A model generated the notes under the pieces. That model was not told where the DNA came from and searched no databases. It saw only the letters and a list, made by a program, of their open reading frames with translations. DNA of 16,568 nucleotides from UBA685 sp002299005 (GTDB lineage Bacteria; Pseudomonadota; Alphaproteobacteria; Puniceispirillales; Puniceispirillaceae), in NCBI GenBank assembly GCA_963966775.1, contig CAXAAH010000033.1, forward strand, positions 1 to 16,568, written 5' to 3'. Below are positions 6,485-14,429 of the stretch, piece by piece. Each line of letters opens with the position of its first letter. The first letter of the stretch is position 1. The position numbers and the translations under genes were made by a program.

Positions 6485-7723
6485 TTAAAGCTCGTTTTTC
6501 TCAGTCTTGCGACGAGCCATCTCGCGCACACGAAGGCGCAAGGCTTGCAGGCGGATAAAGCCATGCGCGTCATTATGATCATAATCACCCTGGCCTTCTT
6601 CGAACGTCACCAAATCTTCTGAATAAAGAGAATTAGGTGACTTGCGGCCTGTGACAATCACATTGCCCTTATACAGCTTTAGACGCACAGTGCCGTTGAC
6701 CACAGGCTGGCTGGCATCAATGGCCGCTTGCAGCATCTCGCGCTCAGGGCTGAACCAAAAACCATTATAAACCAATTCCGCATAACGTGGCATCAGCTCA
6801 TCCTTTAGGTGGGCGGCGCCTCTATCAAGGGTGATTGATTCAACCGCACGACGCGCTTCTAGCAAGATTGTGCCGCCAGGTGTCTCATAGATGCCGCGTG
6901 ACTTCATACCCACAAAACGGTTTTCAACAAGGTCAAGACGGCCAATGCCGTTCATGCCGCCAAGGCGGTTTAATTCGGTCAACAAATCAGCTGGTGAGAG
7001 CGCCTTGCCATCAATCGCGACAGGGTCACCATGATGGAATGTCACCTCAATTTCAGTCGGGCTGTCTGGCGCATCTTCTGGCGAGACAGAGCGTGAGAAG
7101 ACATATTCCTCTGGGCCAACCCATGGGTCTTCCAGCACTTTGCCTTCTGCTGAGATATGAAGCAGGTTCGCATCGACAGAGAAAGGTGCCTCGCCTCTTT
7201 TGTCTTTTGGCACAGGAATTTGGTTCGCCTCAGCATAGGCAATCAGCCTTGTTCTTGAGGCCAAATCCCATTCACGCCAAGGGGCGATAACTTTGATGTC
7301 AGGGTTTAGCGCATAATAGCCAAGCTCAAATCGCACCTGATCATTGCCCTTGCCTGTTGCACCATGAGAGACCGCATCCGCGCCAACTTCGCGGGCGATT
7401 TCAATCTGGCGTTTGGCGATAAGCGGGCGCGCGATAGATGTGCCAAGAAGATACAGACCTTCATAAAGCGCGTTCGCACGGAACATCGGAAAGACATAAT
7501 CGCGGACAAATTCTTCGCGCAAATCTTCGATAAAGATTTGTTTAATGCCTAGCATTTCTGCCTTTGCACGTGCTGGCTCAATATCCTCGCCCTGACCTAA
7601 ATCGGCGGTAAAGGTGATAACCTCGCAATTATAGGTTTCCTGCAACCATTTCAAAATCACAGATGTATCAAGCCCGCCTGAATAGGCAAGCACCACTTTA
7701 TTGATTTTTTGTGCGTCTGACAT
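6485..7723 (-). CDS. argG: Argininosuccinate synthase
   Basis: This cytoplasmic enzyme joins citrulline and aspartate with ATP to give argininosuccinate, the penultimate step of arginine synthesis. The 412-residue length is typical. The N-terminal PP-loop ATP-binding motif AYSGGLDTS is at 13-21. The second family signature, containing GATGKGNDQVRFE, is at about 121-133 and includes citrulline/aspartate-contacting residues. Later conserved blocks such as GRLDLVENRFVGMKSRGIYE are present, so the protein looks complete. The ATG at 7723 follows AAGGG by eight bases on the minus strand. The gene ends in a strong hairpin and has no arginine-pathway gene beside it, which is common where arg genes are scattered. 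Confidence 0.97.
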   Translation of the reverse strand: MSDAQKINKVVLAYSGGLDTSVILKWLQETYNCEVITFTADLGQGEDIEPARAKAEMLGIKQIFIEDLREEFVRDYVFPMFRANALYEGLYLLGTSIARPLIAKRQIEIAREVGADAVSHGATGKGNDQVRFELGYYALNPDIKVIAPWREWDLASRTRLIAYAEANQIPVPKDKRGEAPFSVDANLLHISAEGKVLEDPWVGPEEYVFSRSVSPEDAPDSPTEIEVTFHHGDPVAIDGKALSPADLLTELNRLGGMNGIGRLDLVENRFVGMKSRGIYETPGGTILLEARRAVESITLDRGAAHLKDELMPRYAELVYNGFWFSPEREMLQAAIDASQPVVNGTVRLKLYKGNVIVTGRKSPNSLYSEDLVTFEEGQGDYDHNDAHGFIRLQALRLRVREMARRKTEKNEL

Positions 7724-7821
7724 GATTGGCCCTTATCGTTTTATCTTCGCGTCAATTTCGTGACAGGTTTATGCAATATTCTGTGCCCTCACGCAAGTCA
7801 GCCGGCCATAGTGGTGGTGTT

Positions 7822-10389
7822 TTAGGCTAATTCGCGCAAATGGGGGGCAGGCCTGTGACCGAGCGAGCGCCACGCACCAAACAGGCCAAGCAAGCAGGTG
7901 GCAATCGCCCCTGTGATGGCGGTTGAGGCGATGACGAACAGATCCGGCGTAAAGTCTGCCTGCAAAAATCCTGAGATGAGGGCAGCTGAGGCGGCGGTGC
8001 CAATCACTGAGGCACAAAGCGCGGTTAGCAAGCCAAGCAGGGCATATTCAAGCACCCATGCCATCAAGATATCTTTGCGCCGCGCACCAAGCACTTTCAT
8101 AATGATCGAATCAGACAGACGTTGCGCCTCTGAACTTGCGACCGTGCCAGCCAAAACCGCAATGCCAGATACCAAGGTCACAAGCGCGGTCAGGCGAATA
8201 GCCCCACCAAGCAAATCAAGAATATTGGTTGCCGCCGCCACAGCCTCTTTGACTGAGATGGCTGAGACGTTCGGGAAGGCATCGGTGATAGCCGCCTCTG
8301 CCTTATCAGCGGCCGCCTCATTATCCGCATAGCTTGCCGCAATCCAGCTATGAGGCGCTTTATCCAACACCCCCGGGGTCAGGATGAACACAAAATTAAT
8401 GGAAAAATTCTCCCATTCGACCTCTCTTGTATTGACGATTTTGGCGTCAATCTTGCGACCTAGCACATTGAGCGTAATCATATCACCAAGCGAGAGATTA
8501 AAGGCATCAAAGGCTTCTTTAGACATAGAGATAAGCGGCGGGCCTTGATAATCAGTCTCCCACCATGTGCCGTCAATAATACGCGCGCCTTCCGGTTGGT
8601 CGGCTTGCCATGTGATAGCTCTATCACCGCGCAAGACCCACGAGACTTCTTCAGGGGGCGTTATCTCTGAGGCATCCGTGCCAGCCAAGGCGGCAACACG
8701 GGCGCGTAACACAGGGGTCGTTTGCACCTCGCTAATGCCGTCAATTGAGGTGGTGATGGTGCGGAAGCGGTCAATCTGATCAGGCTGGATATCGATGAAA
8801 AACCAGTCAGGCGCCTTGTCAGCGACACGGTTCGATATTTGCTGATCAAGATTATGGCGCGTTAGCGTTACCGCCACCAAAACAGATAAGCCAAGGCCAA
8901 AGGCAATGATAATCGCCCGCAAAGGAGAGCCTTGGCGGGTGATGGCAGATAGCGCAAGGCGGGCTGGCACATAAGAGGGGCTTGGCAGGCGACGCATCAG
9001 GCGCATCACACCCTCGCCCAATAGAGCCAGCAGGCCAAGCGCGCCAATCGCACCGCCAATAAAGCCAAAGGTCAGGCGCATATCAGCGGTTGCCAAAAGC
9101 GCCAAAATCGTCAAAGCAATGGCCGCAAGTGCCATCCGTAATAGGACCCCAAAAGGTGGCAGGCCTTTGGGCGGGGTAATCAGTGCCCGAAATAGCTGGC
9201 TGGCACGAATGCCTCTGGCACGTGATAGCGGCAAAAGCGTGAAGATAAAGGCTGTTAGCAGACCAAAAGCACCCGCAATAAAAAGCGGCTTTGGAAAGAG
9301 CGCGACAACCGGCGGCACAGCGACATATTGCGCCAGAAGCGAAGCTGTGGCGGCAGGGGCAATGGCGGCAATCGTGACGCCCAAAGCAACCCCAATCGTC
9401 GCAATGGCCATAATCTGTAACAAATAAATGCGATAGATAAGCACGGATGGTGCGCCAAGGCATTTGAGCGTCGCGATAACGCCCATGCGTGATTGCAACC
9501 ATGCGCGCACTGCCGAGCCAACACCAAGACCACCAATTAATAAAGCGGTCAGGCCGACCAGAATCAAAAAGGCTTCGGCGCGCGCGATAAAGCTATCAAA
9601 GCCGGGGGCGGCAGATGATACGTCACGCAAGCGGCCATGCGAATCAGCCAATAATGGCTTTAGCTGGGCGGCGGCTTGTGGTGTTTGGGCAGGGTTATCG
9701 AGCAAAATCTTTGACCGGTAAGAGATGAATGAGCCAGGCTTTACAAGGCCTGTGAGCGCGATAGTCTCAGCCGATATCAAAACGCGCGGGCCAAAGCCGC
9801 CAAAATTAATCGTTCTATCAGGCTCGGATGTGAGCGCGCCTGCGACGATTAATTGCGCCTCGCCAAGCTGGACAATATCGCCAACCTCAACGGCAAGATT
9901 GCGCATGAGAGATGGTTGCAATAACGCCTTGCCGGGGGCGAGCCCCTCGCTGAGGGCGATGCCGCTTTCTATCACAACATCGCCGATAAGCGGCCATGCG
10001 CTATCAACGGCTTTTAGCTCAACTAGCTTGCGTTCTTTGGTTTCGGGGTTGCGCAACATGGCGCGCATCTCAAGCGTGCTGGCAACTTGGCCAAGTGATT
10101 TTGCGGCGGCATAGACGGTCTCATCAACGGCTGTTTGGCGCGAGGAGATTTCCAAATCGCCGCCAAGCAAGGTGCGGGCATTATCGCCAATGCCGGAGCG
10201 CATCGATTCTGCGACAGACCCAACCGCGCCAATCGCCGCCACCCCAAGCACGAGGGCTGAGAGAAAAATGCGGAATTTTGACAGGCTGCCTTTCATCTCG
10301 CATTTGGCAAGACGCCACGCAAGTGACCAGCTTTGATCTGATTTTTGAAGCTCTACCGGGTTTATTATAGGGTTTATTATGGGGCTCAT
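7822..10389 (-). CDS. ABC transporter permease, YbbP-type, with FtsX/MacB domains
   Basis: This 855-residue inner-membrane protein pairs with the ATPase encoded just upstream. Its layout is that of YbbP. There is one N-terminal membrane segment (about 40-60), a large periplasmic domain, a first FtsX domain with three segments (from about 270), and two more near the middle. A segment near residue 500, a second periplasmic domain and a final FtsX domain with three segments follow, giving about ten segments. FtsX-type permeases usually act on lipids, lipoproteins or peptides, or transmit force, rather than importing solutes. The YbbA-YbbP substrate is not established, and the link to tesA suggests lipid or esterified compounds. 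The ATG overlaps the ATPase stop (ATGA), and GAGGTGG lies five bases before it. The first residues hold a small repeat (NPII twice). Confidence 0.93.
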   Translation of the reverse strand: MSPIINPIINPVELQKSDQSWSLAWRLAKCEMKGSLSKFRIFLSALVLGVAAIGAVGSVAESMRSGIGDNARTLLGGDLEISSRQTAVDETVYAAAKSLGQVASTLEMRAMLRNPETKERKLVELKAVDSAWPLIGDVVIESGIALSEGLAPGKALLQPSLMRNLAVEVGDIVQLGEAQLIVAGALTSEPDRTINFGGFGPRVLISAETIALTGLVKPGSFISYRSKILLDNPAQTPQAAAQLKPLLADSHGRLRDVSSAAPGFDSFIARAEAFLILVGLTALLIGGLGVGSAVRAWLQSRMGVIATLKCLGAPSVLIYRIYLLQIMAIATIGVALGVTIAAIAPAATASLLAQYVAVPPVVALFPKPLFIAGAFGLLTAFIFTLLPLSRARGIRASQLFRALITPPKGLPPFGVLLRMALAAIALTILALLATADMRLTFGFIGGAIGALGLLALLGEGVMRLMRRLPSPSYVPARLALSAITRQGSPLRAIIIAFGLGLSVLVAVTLTRHNLDQQISNRVADKAPDWFFIDIQPDQIDRFRTITTSIDGISEVQTTPVLRARVAALAGTDASEITPPEEVSWVLRGDRAITWQADQPEGARIIDGTWWETDYQGPPLISMSKEAFDAFNLSLGDMITLNVLGRKIDAKIVNTREVEWENFSINFVFILTPGVLDKAPHSWIAASYADNEAAADKAEAAITDAFPNVSAISVKEAVAAATNILDLLGGAIRLTALVTLVSGIAVLAGTVASSEAQRLSDSIIMKVLGARRKDILMAWVLEYALLGLLTALCASVIGTAASAALISGFLQADFTPDLFVIASTAITGAIATCLLGLFGAWRSLGHRPAPHLRELA
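10358..10381. repeat. 12-bp tandem duplication in the first codons of the permease gene
   Basis: GGGTTTATTATA (10358-10369) is followed by GGGTTTATTATG (10370-10381), with 11 of 12 bases matching. Read on the coding (minus) strand, it repeats four residues, so the protein begins MSPIINPIINP. The length is a multiple of three and the frame is kept. Confidence 0.85.
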
Positions 10390-11117
10390 TTGGCCACCTC
10401 ATCAGCGACAAGCTTACCATCTTCAATGGTCAAGATACGCTCACATTGGGCGGCAAGGCTGACATCATGGGTGATAAGGATAAGCGCCGCGCCAACAGAG
10501 GCGGTGGCTTCGAACAGGGTTTCAATGACAAGCGCGCCTGTCTTGCTGTCAAGATTGCCTGTTGGCTCATCCGCGAGCAAAATGCGCGGGCGCGGGGCAA
10601 TCGCTCTGGCAATGGCGACGCGTTGTTGCTCGCCGCCTGAAAGCTGGTCTGGTAAATGATGCAAACGATGGCCTAGCCCAACCTTTTCAAGCATCTCTGC
10701 GGCGATATTTTCGGCCTGTTTATTGCCTGCCAAATTCATCGGCACAGCGACATTCTGCAAGGCGGTCATAGAGGGAATAAGGCGGAAGGCTTGGAAAATA
10801 ATGCCCACATTATCACGGCGTAAAGCGGCCAAATCATCTTCGCCCATATGGGTGATATCATGTCCTGCCATGGTCACAGTGCCGCCTGTCGCCTGTTCAA
10901 GGCCGGCCATAATCATCAGCAAGCTTGTCTTGCCAGCACCAGATGGGCCCAAGATAGCAACCTTTTGACCGCTTGGAATATCAACCGAAATAGATTTTAA
11001 GATCTCAGTCGCATGATCTGTGGTGCCAAGCTGGAGCTTTAAATCAGCTAAAGATATTACAGGCTGGGATATAACAGGCTGGGACATTACAGGCTGGTTC
11101 GCGTCTTTTTGTGTCAT
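10386..11117 (-). CDS. ABC transporter ATP-binding protein, YbbA/LolD type
   Basis: This 243-residue ATPase powers the YbbP-like permease downstream, with which it shares an ATGA stop/start overlap. All motifs are intact: Walker A GPSGAGKT at 57-64, Q-loop Q109 in IIFQAF, signature LSGGEQ at 159-164, Walker B ILLADE at 179-184 and H-loop H217 in ITHD. The sequence resembles E. coli YbbA throughout, including the LIPS(T)MTAL and HLPDQLSGGEQQRVA blocks; LolD is the next closest group. The divergent tesA-like neighbour supports the YbbA assignment. The start is uncertain. The ATG at 11117 has no good ribosome-binding site, and the N-terminus contains a tandem repeat (QPVMS, QPVIS, QPVIS) unlike other members. 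A later ATG at 11087 lies inside that repeat and is no better supported. Confidence 0.92.
   Translation of the reverse strand: MTQKDANQPVMSQPVISQPVISLADLKLQLGTTDHATEILKSISVDIPSGQKVAILGPSGAGKTSLLMIMAGLEQATGGTVTMAGHDITHMGEDDLAALRRDNVGIIFQAFRLIPSMTALQNVAVPMNLAGNKQAENIAAEMLEKVGLGHRLHHLPDQLSGGEQQRVAIARAIAPRPRILLADEPTGNLDSKTGALVIETLFEATASVGAALILITHDVSLAAQCERILTIEDGKLVADEVAK
11059..11103. repeat. 15-bp tandem repeat, about three copies, in the N-terminal codons of the ABC ATPase
   Basis: Units begin at 11059, 11074 and 11089, each starting ACAGGCTGG. The first two match at 12 of 15 positions, and the third shares the first nine bases. On the coding strand each unit adds five residues, giving NQPVM, SQPVI, SQPVI. 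The unit length is a multiple of three, so copy-number change would keep the frame. Confidence 0.82.
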
Positions 11118-11318
11118 GATGATAGGTGTCTCTTGCGTGATAAAATTAGGTCGGTCTGTGGGCGTCTTTGCGTTTTCATATATCGCGAAGCCGCGATGGC
11201 TTGCAATTGTTTAGCAGGCGAATTAGGTAATAAGATGGCAAATAATAATAAGTCACAATGGCGGCTATCAGACTGATACCAGTTCTTTCTAGCATAAAAA
11301 ATGTGGGTTCTTTACTAA

Positions 11319-12032
11319 ATGTCAAAAACGTCAAAAACAACAAAGAGTGACCTCTTCATGCGTTCTATCCCGTTTGGCCTATTTACGCTTTGCCTGTTAT
11401 TTCAGTTCACCTTTTTCGCGGCCTTTCCTGTCGCAGCGATAGGCGAGGAGCGGGCCATGCAACCGCGCTTGAAATTATTGGCATTGGGCGACAGCCTGAC
11501 AGCCGGATATGGGCTTGGGCCGGGTGATGGGCTGACGGATGTATTGCAGGCGCGCCTTGATGAGGCATATGGGGCAGGCGTGATTGAGGTGATTAATGCG
11601 GGCGTCTCAGGCGATACAACCAAAGGCGGTCTTGCGCGCCTTGATTGGGCGCTGTTTGATAAGCCAGATATCGCGCTTGTGGCGCTTGGCGGCAATGATA
11701 TGTTGCGCGGGCTTGAACCTGCGCAATCATTTGAGAATCTGAATGAGATTTTGGCAAAATTAGAAGAGACATCTGTGCCCGTTTTATTGGCAGGCATGTT
11801 GGCGCCAACCAATATGGGGGCTGATTATCAAAGTGAGTTTGACGCGATATATCCCGCCCTTGCCGGGCAGTATGACGTGATTTATTACCCGTTTTTCCTC
11901 GAAGGGGTTGCGCTGGTGCCTGATTTAAATCAGCCTGATGGCCTGCACCCAAATCGGGCAGGCGTTGATGTTATCATCGATAATCTTTTTGCGTCTGTTG
12001 AGGCGCTGATCGCAAAAAAGGAACAGCCATAA
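11319..12032 (+). CDS. tesA: Periplasmic GDSL/SGNH arylesterase, TesA-type (thioesterase I / lysophospholipase L1)
   Basis: This SGNH-fold hydrolase has 237 residues from the first ATG. The catalytic blocks are GDSLTAGYG with S59, VSGDT with G98, GGNDM with N126, and DGLHP with D207 and H210. TesA enzymes cleave thioesters, aryl esters and lysophospholipids in the periplasm. A hydrophobic stretch at about 15-40 ending in PVAA is a signal peptide. An ATG at 11358 (M14) would give a more compact signal (MRSIPFGLFTLCLL); neither start has a strong ribosome-binding site, so the choice is open. The gene is divergent from the ybbA-ybbP-like operon, as in E. coli, and its stop overlaps the next start by one base (TAATG). 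Codons 1-7 contain a 9-bp tandem duplication. Confidence 0.93.
   Translation: MSKTSKTTKSDLFMRSIPFGLFTLCLLFQFTFFAAFPVAAIGEERAMQPRLKLLALGDSLTAGYGLGPGDGLTDVLQARLDEAYGAGVIEVINAGVSGDTTKGGLARLDWALFDKPDIALVALGGNDMLRGLEPAQSFENLNEILAKLEETSVPVLLAGMLAPTNMGADYQSEFDAIYPALAGQYDVIYYPFFLEGVALVPDLNQPDGLHPNRAGVDVIIDNLFASVEALIAKKEQP
11321..11338. repeat. Perfect 9-bp tandem duplication at the tesA start
   Basis: GTCAAAAAC occurs at 11321-11329 and again at 11330-11338, starting at the last base of the ATG at 11319. It encodes the repeated SKT in MSKTSKT. If translation starts at 11358 instead, it lies in the leader. Confidence 0.75.
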
Positions 12033-12571
12033 TGGATAAGGACATGACCACAGAAGCGGCCATTGATGGGGTCATGAAAGAAGCCAGCCCAACTGAAGAT
12101 GGCGGGCAAGGCGCACGGGTTGATAAAATCCTGCCAGAAGAGCAAGCCATTATAAGCGCGCGTCTATTGGGATTTGGCGGCTTGTTGCCTTTTATATTCC
12201 TCGCCGCCGCCACTCTGATGGAATTGCGCACGCCAATCGCGCCAGCGGCGGCCTTGCTAATCGGCTATGGGGCGATAATTTTATCATTTGTCGGCGCGCT
12301 TCATTGGGGCGCACAGCTTAGCAGCAATCAGCCACGCGCTGGTCGCTTTGTCTGGTCTGTGATGCCTGCTTTGCTTGGATGGGCGGCGCTGATGATGCCA
12401 GCCATGATGGCGGCTTTGTGCCTTATCATCGGTCTGTTGATTTGCTTGGCCTATGATATGCGGGTGCTGTCAAAGGGCGAATGGCCGTCATATATGCGGT
12501 CTTTGCGCATAATTTTGACGGCGATCGCGTGCCTATCTTTATCAGTGATCTTCCTGCCACTACTGGGATAG
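12032..12571 (+). CDS. DUF3429 family integral membrane protein
   Basis: This 179-residue protein has a charged, probably cytoplasmic N-terminus of about 45 residues followed by about five hydrophobic segments. The motif LSFVGALHWGAQL after the second segment is the hallmark of DUF3429, a family of unknown function found in Proteobacteria and fused or related to proteins in eukaryotes. The start ATG shares one base with the tesA stop (TAATG), and AAGGAA lies upstream within tesA, so the two are translationally coupled and probably co-transcribed. That suggests a shared envelope role, but no function can be assigned. A weak hairpin follows, then the convergent chrR. Confidence 0.88.
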   Translation: MDKDMTTEAAIDGVMKEASPTEDGGQGARVDKILPEEQAIISARLLGFGGLLPFIFLAAATLMELRTPIAPAAALLIGYGAIILSFVGALHWGAQLSSNQPRAGRFVWSVMPALLGWAALMMPAMMAALCLIIGLLICLAYDMRVLSKGEWPSYMRSLRIILTAIACLSLSVIFLPLLG

Positions 12572-12575
12572 TCCC

Positions 12576-12603
12576 AATAGCTCGGTAGTCTCAGGCTATT
12601 TTT
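12576..12603 (+). terminator. Weak hairpin terminator after the DUF3429 gene
   Basis: AATAGC (12576-12581) can pair with GCTATT (12595-12600) around a 13-base loop, followed by a short T-run (12599-12603). The stem is short, and the T-run overlaps the chrR stop region. It is the only termination candidate in this 30-bp convergent gap. Confidence 0.4.
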
Positions 12604-13312
12604 AATTCACCAAATAGCTGAGGACACGGCCAATAGGGCTGGCAAGGCGGATATTGCCTTCATTAATCGCAAAGACGATACATTCACCATCATCATCTGC
12701 CACAGGCTTATGTGTTGCGCCTGTCTCTTGGATAGCGATATCGCCGGGGCCGAACGCACCTGTCTCATCTGTAAAGCCGCCTGATAGCACAAGTGTGACC
12801 TCTGTGCCTTCGTGGCTGTGAACAGGGATAGATGTGCCGGGGGCAATGCGGTAAATATTGGCTTCGACATCTGTGCCGTCAAATTGGATGCGGCATTGGC
12901 TGAGGCCTTTGGAGATTTTACGCCAGCTCTTATCGCATGATAAATCGGGGATATAATCTGCCAATGGGCGCGGCAAATGTGCCACTGTGACGTCTTTTGC
13001 CTCATGAGATGGCGTAAAGGCCACGACATTATCTTGCTTGGCCGTTTGCTCATCTACCTCACCGCGGGCAATTTCTGCCATCACAGCATCAAGCGCGCCT
13101 TCTGATAGAGACACAGGCTCGCATTCTTCGAGTAAGATGCCACCAAGTTGCATTAGCATGCGCAATTGTTTTGCGCTGGCCGCGTTAAGGCTAATATGTG
13201 TTTCGACCAAAATCTCAAGTGGGCTTTCTAGTACGCCGGCTGCGTAATCAAGCAACAGCGCGCCGATGACCTCATCTTTCTTGGTCTTTTCTGTTATGTT
13301 TTGCTCGTTCAT
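12602..13312 (-). CDS. chrR: ChrR-family cupin anti-sigma factor with a degenerate zinc-binding anti-sigma domain
   Basis: ChrR binds its ECF sigma factor and releases it in response to singlet oxygen. This 236-residue protein has an N-terminal anti-sigma helical domain (about 13-90, with LLLDYAAGVLE and EPVSLSEGALDAVMAEI as in Rhodobacter ChrR) and a C-terminal cupin (about 115-236). The cupin keeps all four zinc ligands: H165, H167, E171 (HSHEGTE) and H201. In the anti-sigma domain only H39 (THISL) remains of the four ligands; aligned with R. sphaeroides H6, C35 and C38 are E14, N43 and S46. It follows rpoE directly and is probably coupled to it. I chose the ATG at 13312; an in-frame GTG at 13324 overlaps the rpoE stop by one base, and AAAGG lies just upstream of it, so either start is possible. 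Confidence 0.92.
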   Translation of the reverse strand: MNEQNITEKTKKDEVIGALLLDYAAGVLESPLEILVETHISLNAASAKQLRMLMQLGGILLEECEPVSLSEGALDAVMAEIARGEVDEQTAKQDNVVAFTPSHEAKDVTVAHLPRPLADYIPDLSCDKSWRKISKGLSQCRIQFDGTDVEANIYRIAPGTSIPVHSHEGTEVTLVLSGGFTDETGAFGPGDIAIQETGATHKPVADDDGECIVFAINEGNIRLASPIGRVLSYLVN

Positions 13313-13323
13313 GGAAACCAGCA

Positions 13324-13974
13324 CTACCTTTCATGTTCATCCAAATTGGCCCGCAACCGTGATAGGGCCAATCTTATCCGAGACTTCACTGTGCCAAGCG
13401 GCAAACCGCTCTCTTCAGAGATTTCTCTATGTGACTTCTCTTCGTAATACGCAGCAAAGATCATTTTGGCTTGCTCTTCAGGCAATTTTTTCATTGCAAC
13501 GCGCAATTTATCTTCTTCTTGCGTACGATTTACGGCCTCTAACCCTGTTTCTGGCTGATCTGGCATCATGGCTGGATCAAGCATATCAGGAAGGGGCCTG
13601 CCATCTTTACGAAGGCGGTCGATCCGTTTGTTTCGTGCGATTGTAAATATCCAAGTGCTTGCCCCTGCTTGCGCAGGATCAAAGGTCTCTGCCCTACGCC
13701 ACACCATGATCATCGCCTCTTGTGCTAGTTCTTCTGCCGTGGACATATCAGTGCCAAGGCGTAGCAAAAAAGATTTTATTCGCGGTGCAAAATAAGAAAA
13801 CAAAGACGCAAAGGCCGATTTATCCTTATAGCGGCCTACTCTTACCAACAGCTCGTCTAACTCAGCGCGGCTGTTGATATTGTCATTTACAATACCGGTT
13901 CCCATATACGTATTAAACGCTGATGAGCCCCCAGAAACAAGGGAATTTTTCCGCATGTCGGAAAGGTTTTCCAT
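13324..13974 (-). CDS. rpoE: RNA polymerase ECF sigma factor, RpoE of the RpoE-ChrR (ECF11) type
   Basis: This 216-residue ECF sigma factor should direct a photo-oxidative (singlet oxygen) stress regulon. Region 2 spans about 53-120, with EELAQEAMIMVWRRAETFDP and the -10-binding STWIFTIARNKRIDRLRK. Region 4 spans about 160-212, with the helix-turn-helix HREISEESGLPLGTVKSRIRLA. Both resemble R. sphaeroides RpoE closely. There is an N-terminal extension of about 45 residues before the conserved part. Later in-frame ATGs at 13956 and 13905 could shorten it, and no start has a strong ribosome-binding site. The cognate anti-sigma gene chrR follows with a stop/start junction. Such operons are usually autoregulated from a TGATCC-type -35, but I could not find a convincing match upstream. 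Confidence 0.95.
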   Translation of the reverse strand: MENLSDMRKNSLVSGGSSAFNTYMGTGIVNDNINSRAELDELLVRVGRYKDKSAFASLFSYFAPRIKSFLLRLGTDMSTAEELAQEAMIMVWRRAETFDPAQAGASTWIFTIARNKRIDRLRKDGRPLPDMLDPAMMPDQPETGLEAVNRTQEEDKLRVAMKKLPEEQAKMIFAAYYEEKSHREISEESGLPLGTVKSRIRLALSRLRANLDEHER

Positions 13975-14429
13975 ACTGCGCGTCCAAGCCGTTGTTTTAC
14001 ATACGTTTATTAACTAATTTACGAGCGTTTATTTTGACGCCCTACTCTATAACATAAGTTTTTTTGGCAAATAGCTAGATCCGCTGGCCTAGATTTTCGT
14101 GAATTAGCCGGGCTTTTTTACCTGATGGAAAAAACACCGCCCGCGCTGTTTCGATGCTGTGAGAGATCCCACCTTTAGATCAAGAGCGTGAAGGTGGGGG
14201 AAGGGCGTTAGAGATAGGCAATTGGGGACAGCCATTCTTGGCCTCTGCAAATAGGGAATCATCTCTTTGCAAATAAGAGCGTGATTTGCTAAAAGATGTC
14301 CTAGGCGAAGATTTATAACCGTTGCCCCTTTGGTCATTATCAGATTCTGATGTGATTTTGCCCAAATGCCGGGCCGTGGCGGTTATGTGATGCAGGGGCG
14401 TGTGTCGCGCAAATAATTGGGATAAAAAA
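13975..14429. other. 455-bp intergenic region between rpoE and the IalB-like gene
   Basis: No reading frame here has a plausible ribosome-binding site or recognisable product. It must hold the divergent promoters of rpoE (minus) and the IalB-like gene (plus). It contains a G/C-rich hairpin, CCCACCTT (14168-14175) with AAGGTGGG (14191-14198), a small hairpin at 14263-14279, and the octamer TGCAAATA twice, near 14246 and 14268. The 5' part (13985-14080) is AT-rich. It could encode a small RNA or hold a decayed gene. I recognised no known RNA family. Confidence 0.55.

Noticed and set aside
9083..9502. Cysteine-rich frame antisense to the permease, and several others antisense to the permease, gabD and rlmN
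   Set aside because: These are open frames opposite strongly conserved coding sequence, with no start signals and no plausible proteins.
5309..11290. Shared ATACCAGTT sequence upstream of sodB and upstream of tesA
   Set aside because: A nine-base match at different distances from the two starts is easily chance. I found no third copy near other genes.
13975..14429. 6S RNA, tmRNA, SRP RNA or RNase P RNA in the gap
   Set aside because: I looked for the hallmark segments of each and found none. A covariance search would be decisive.
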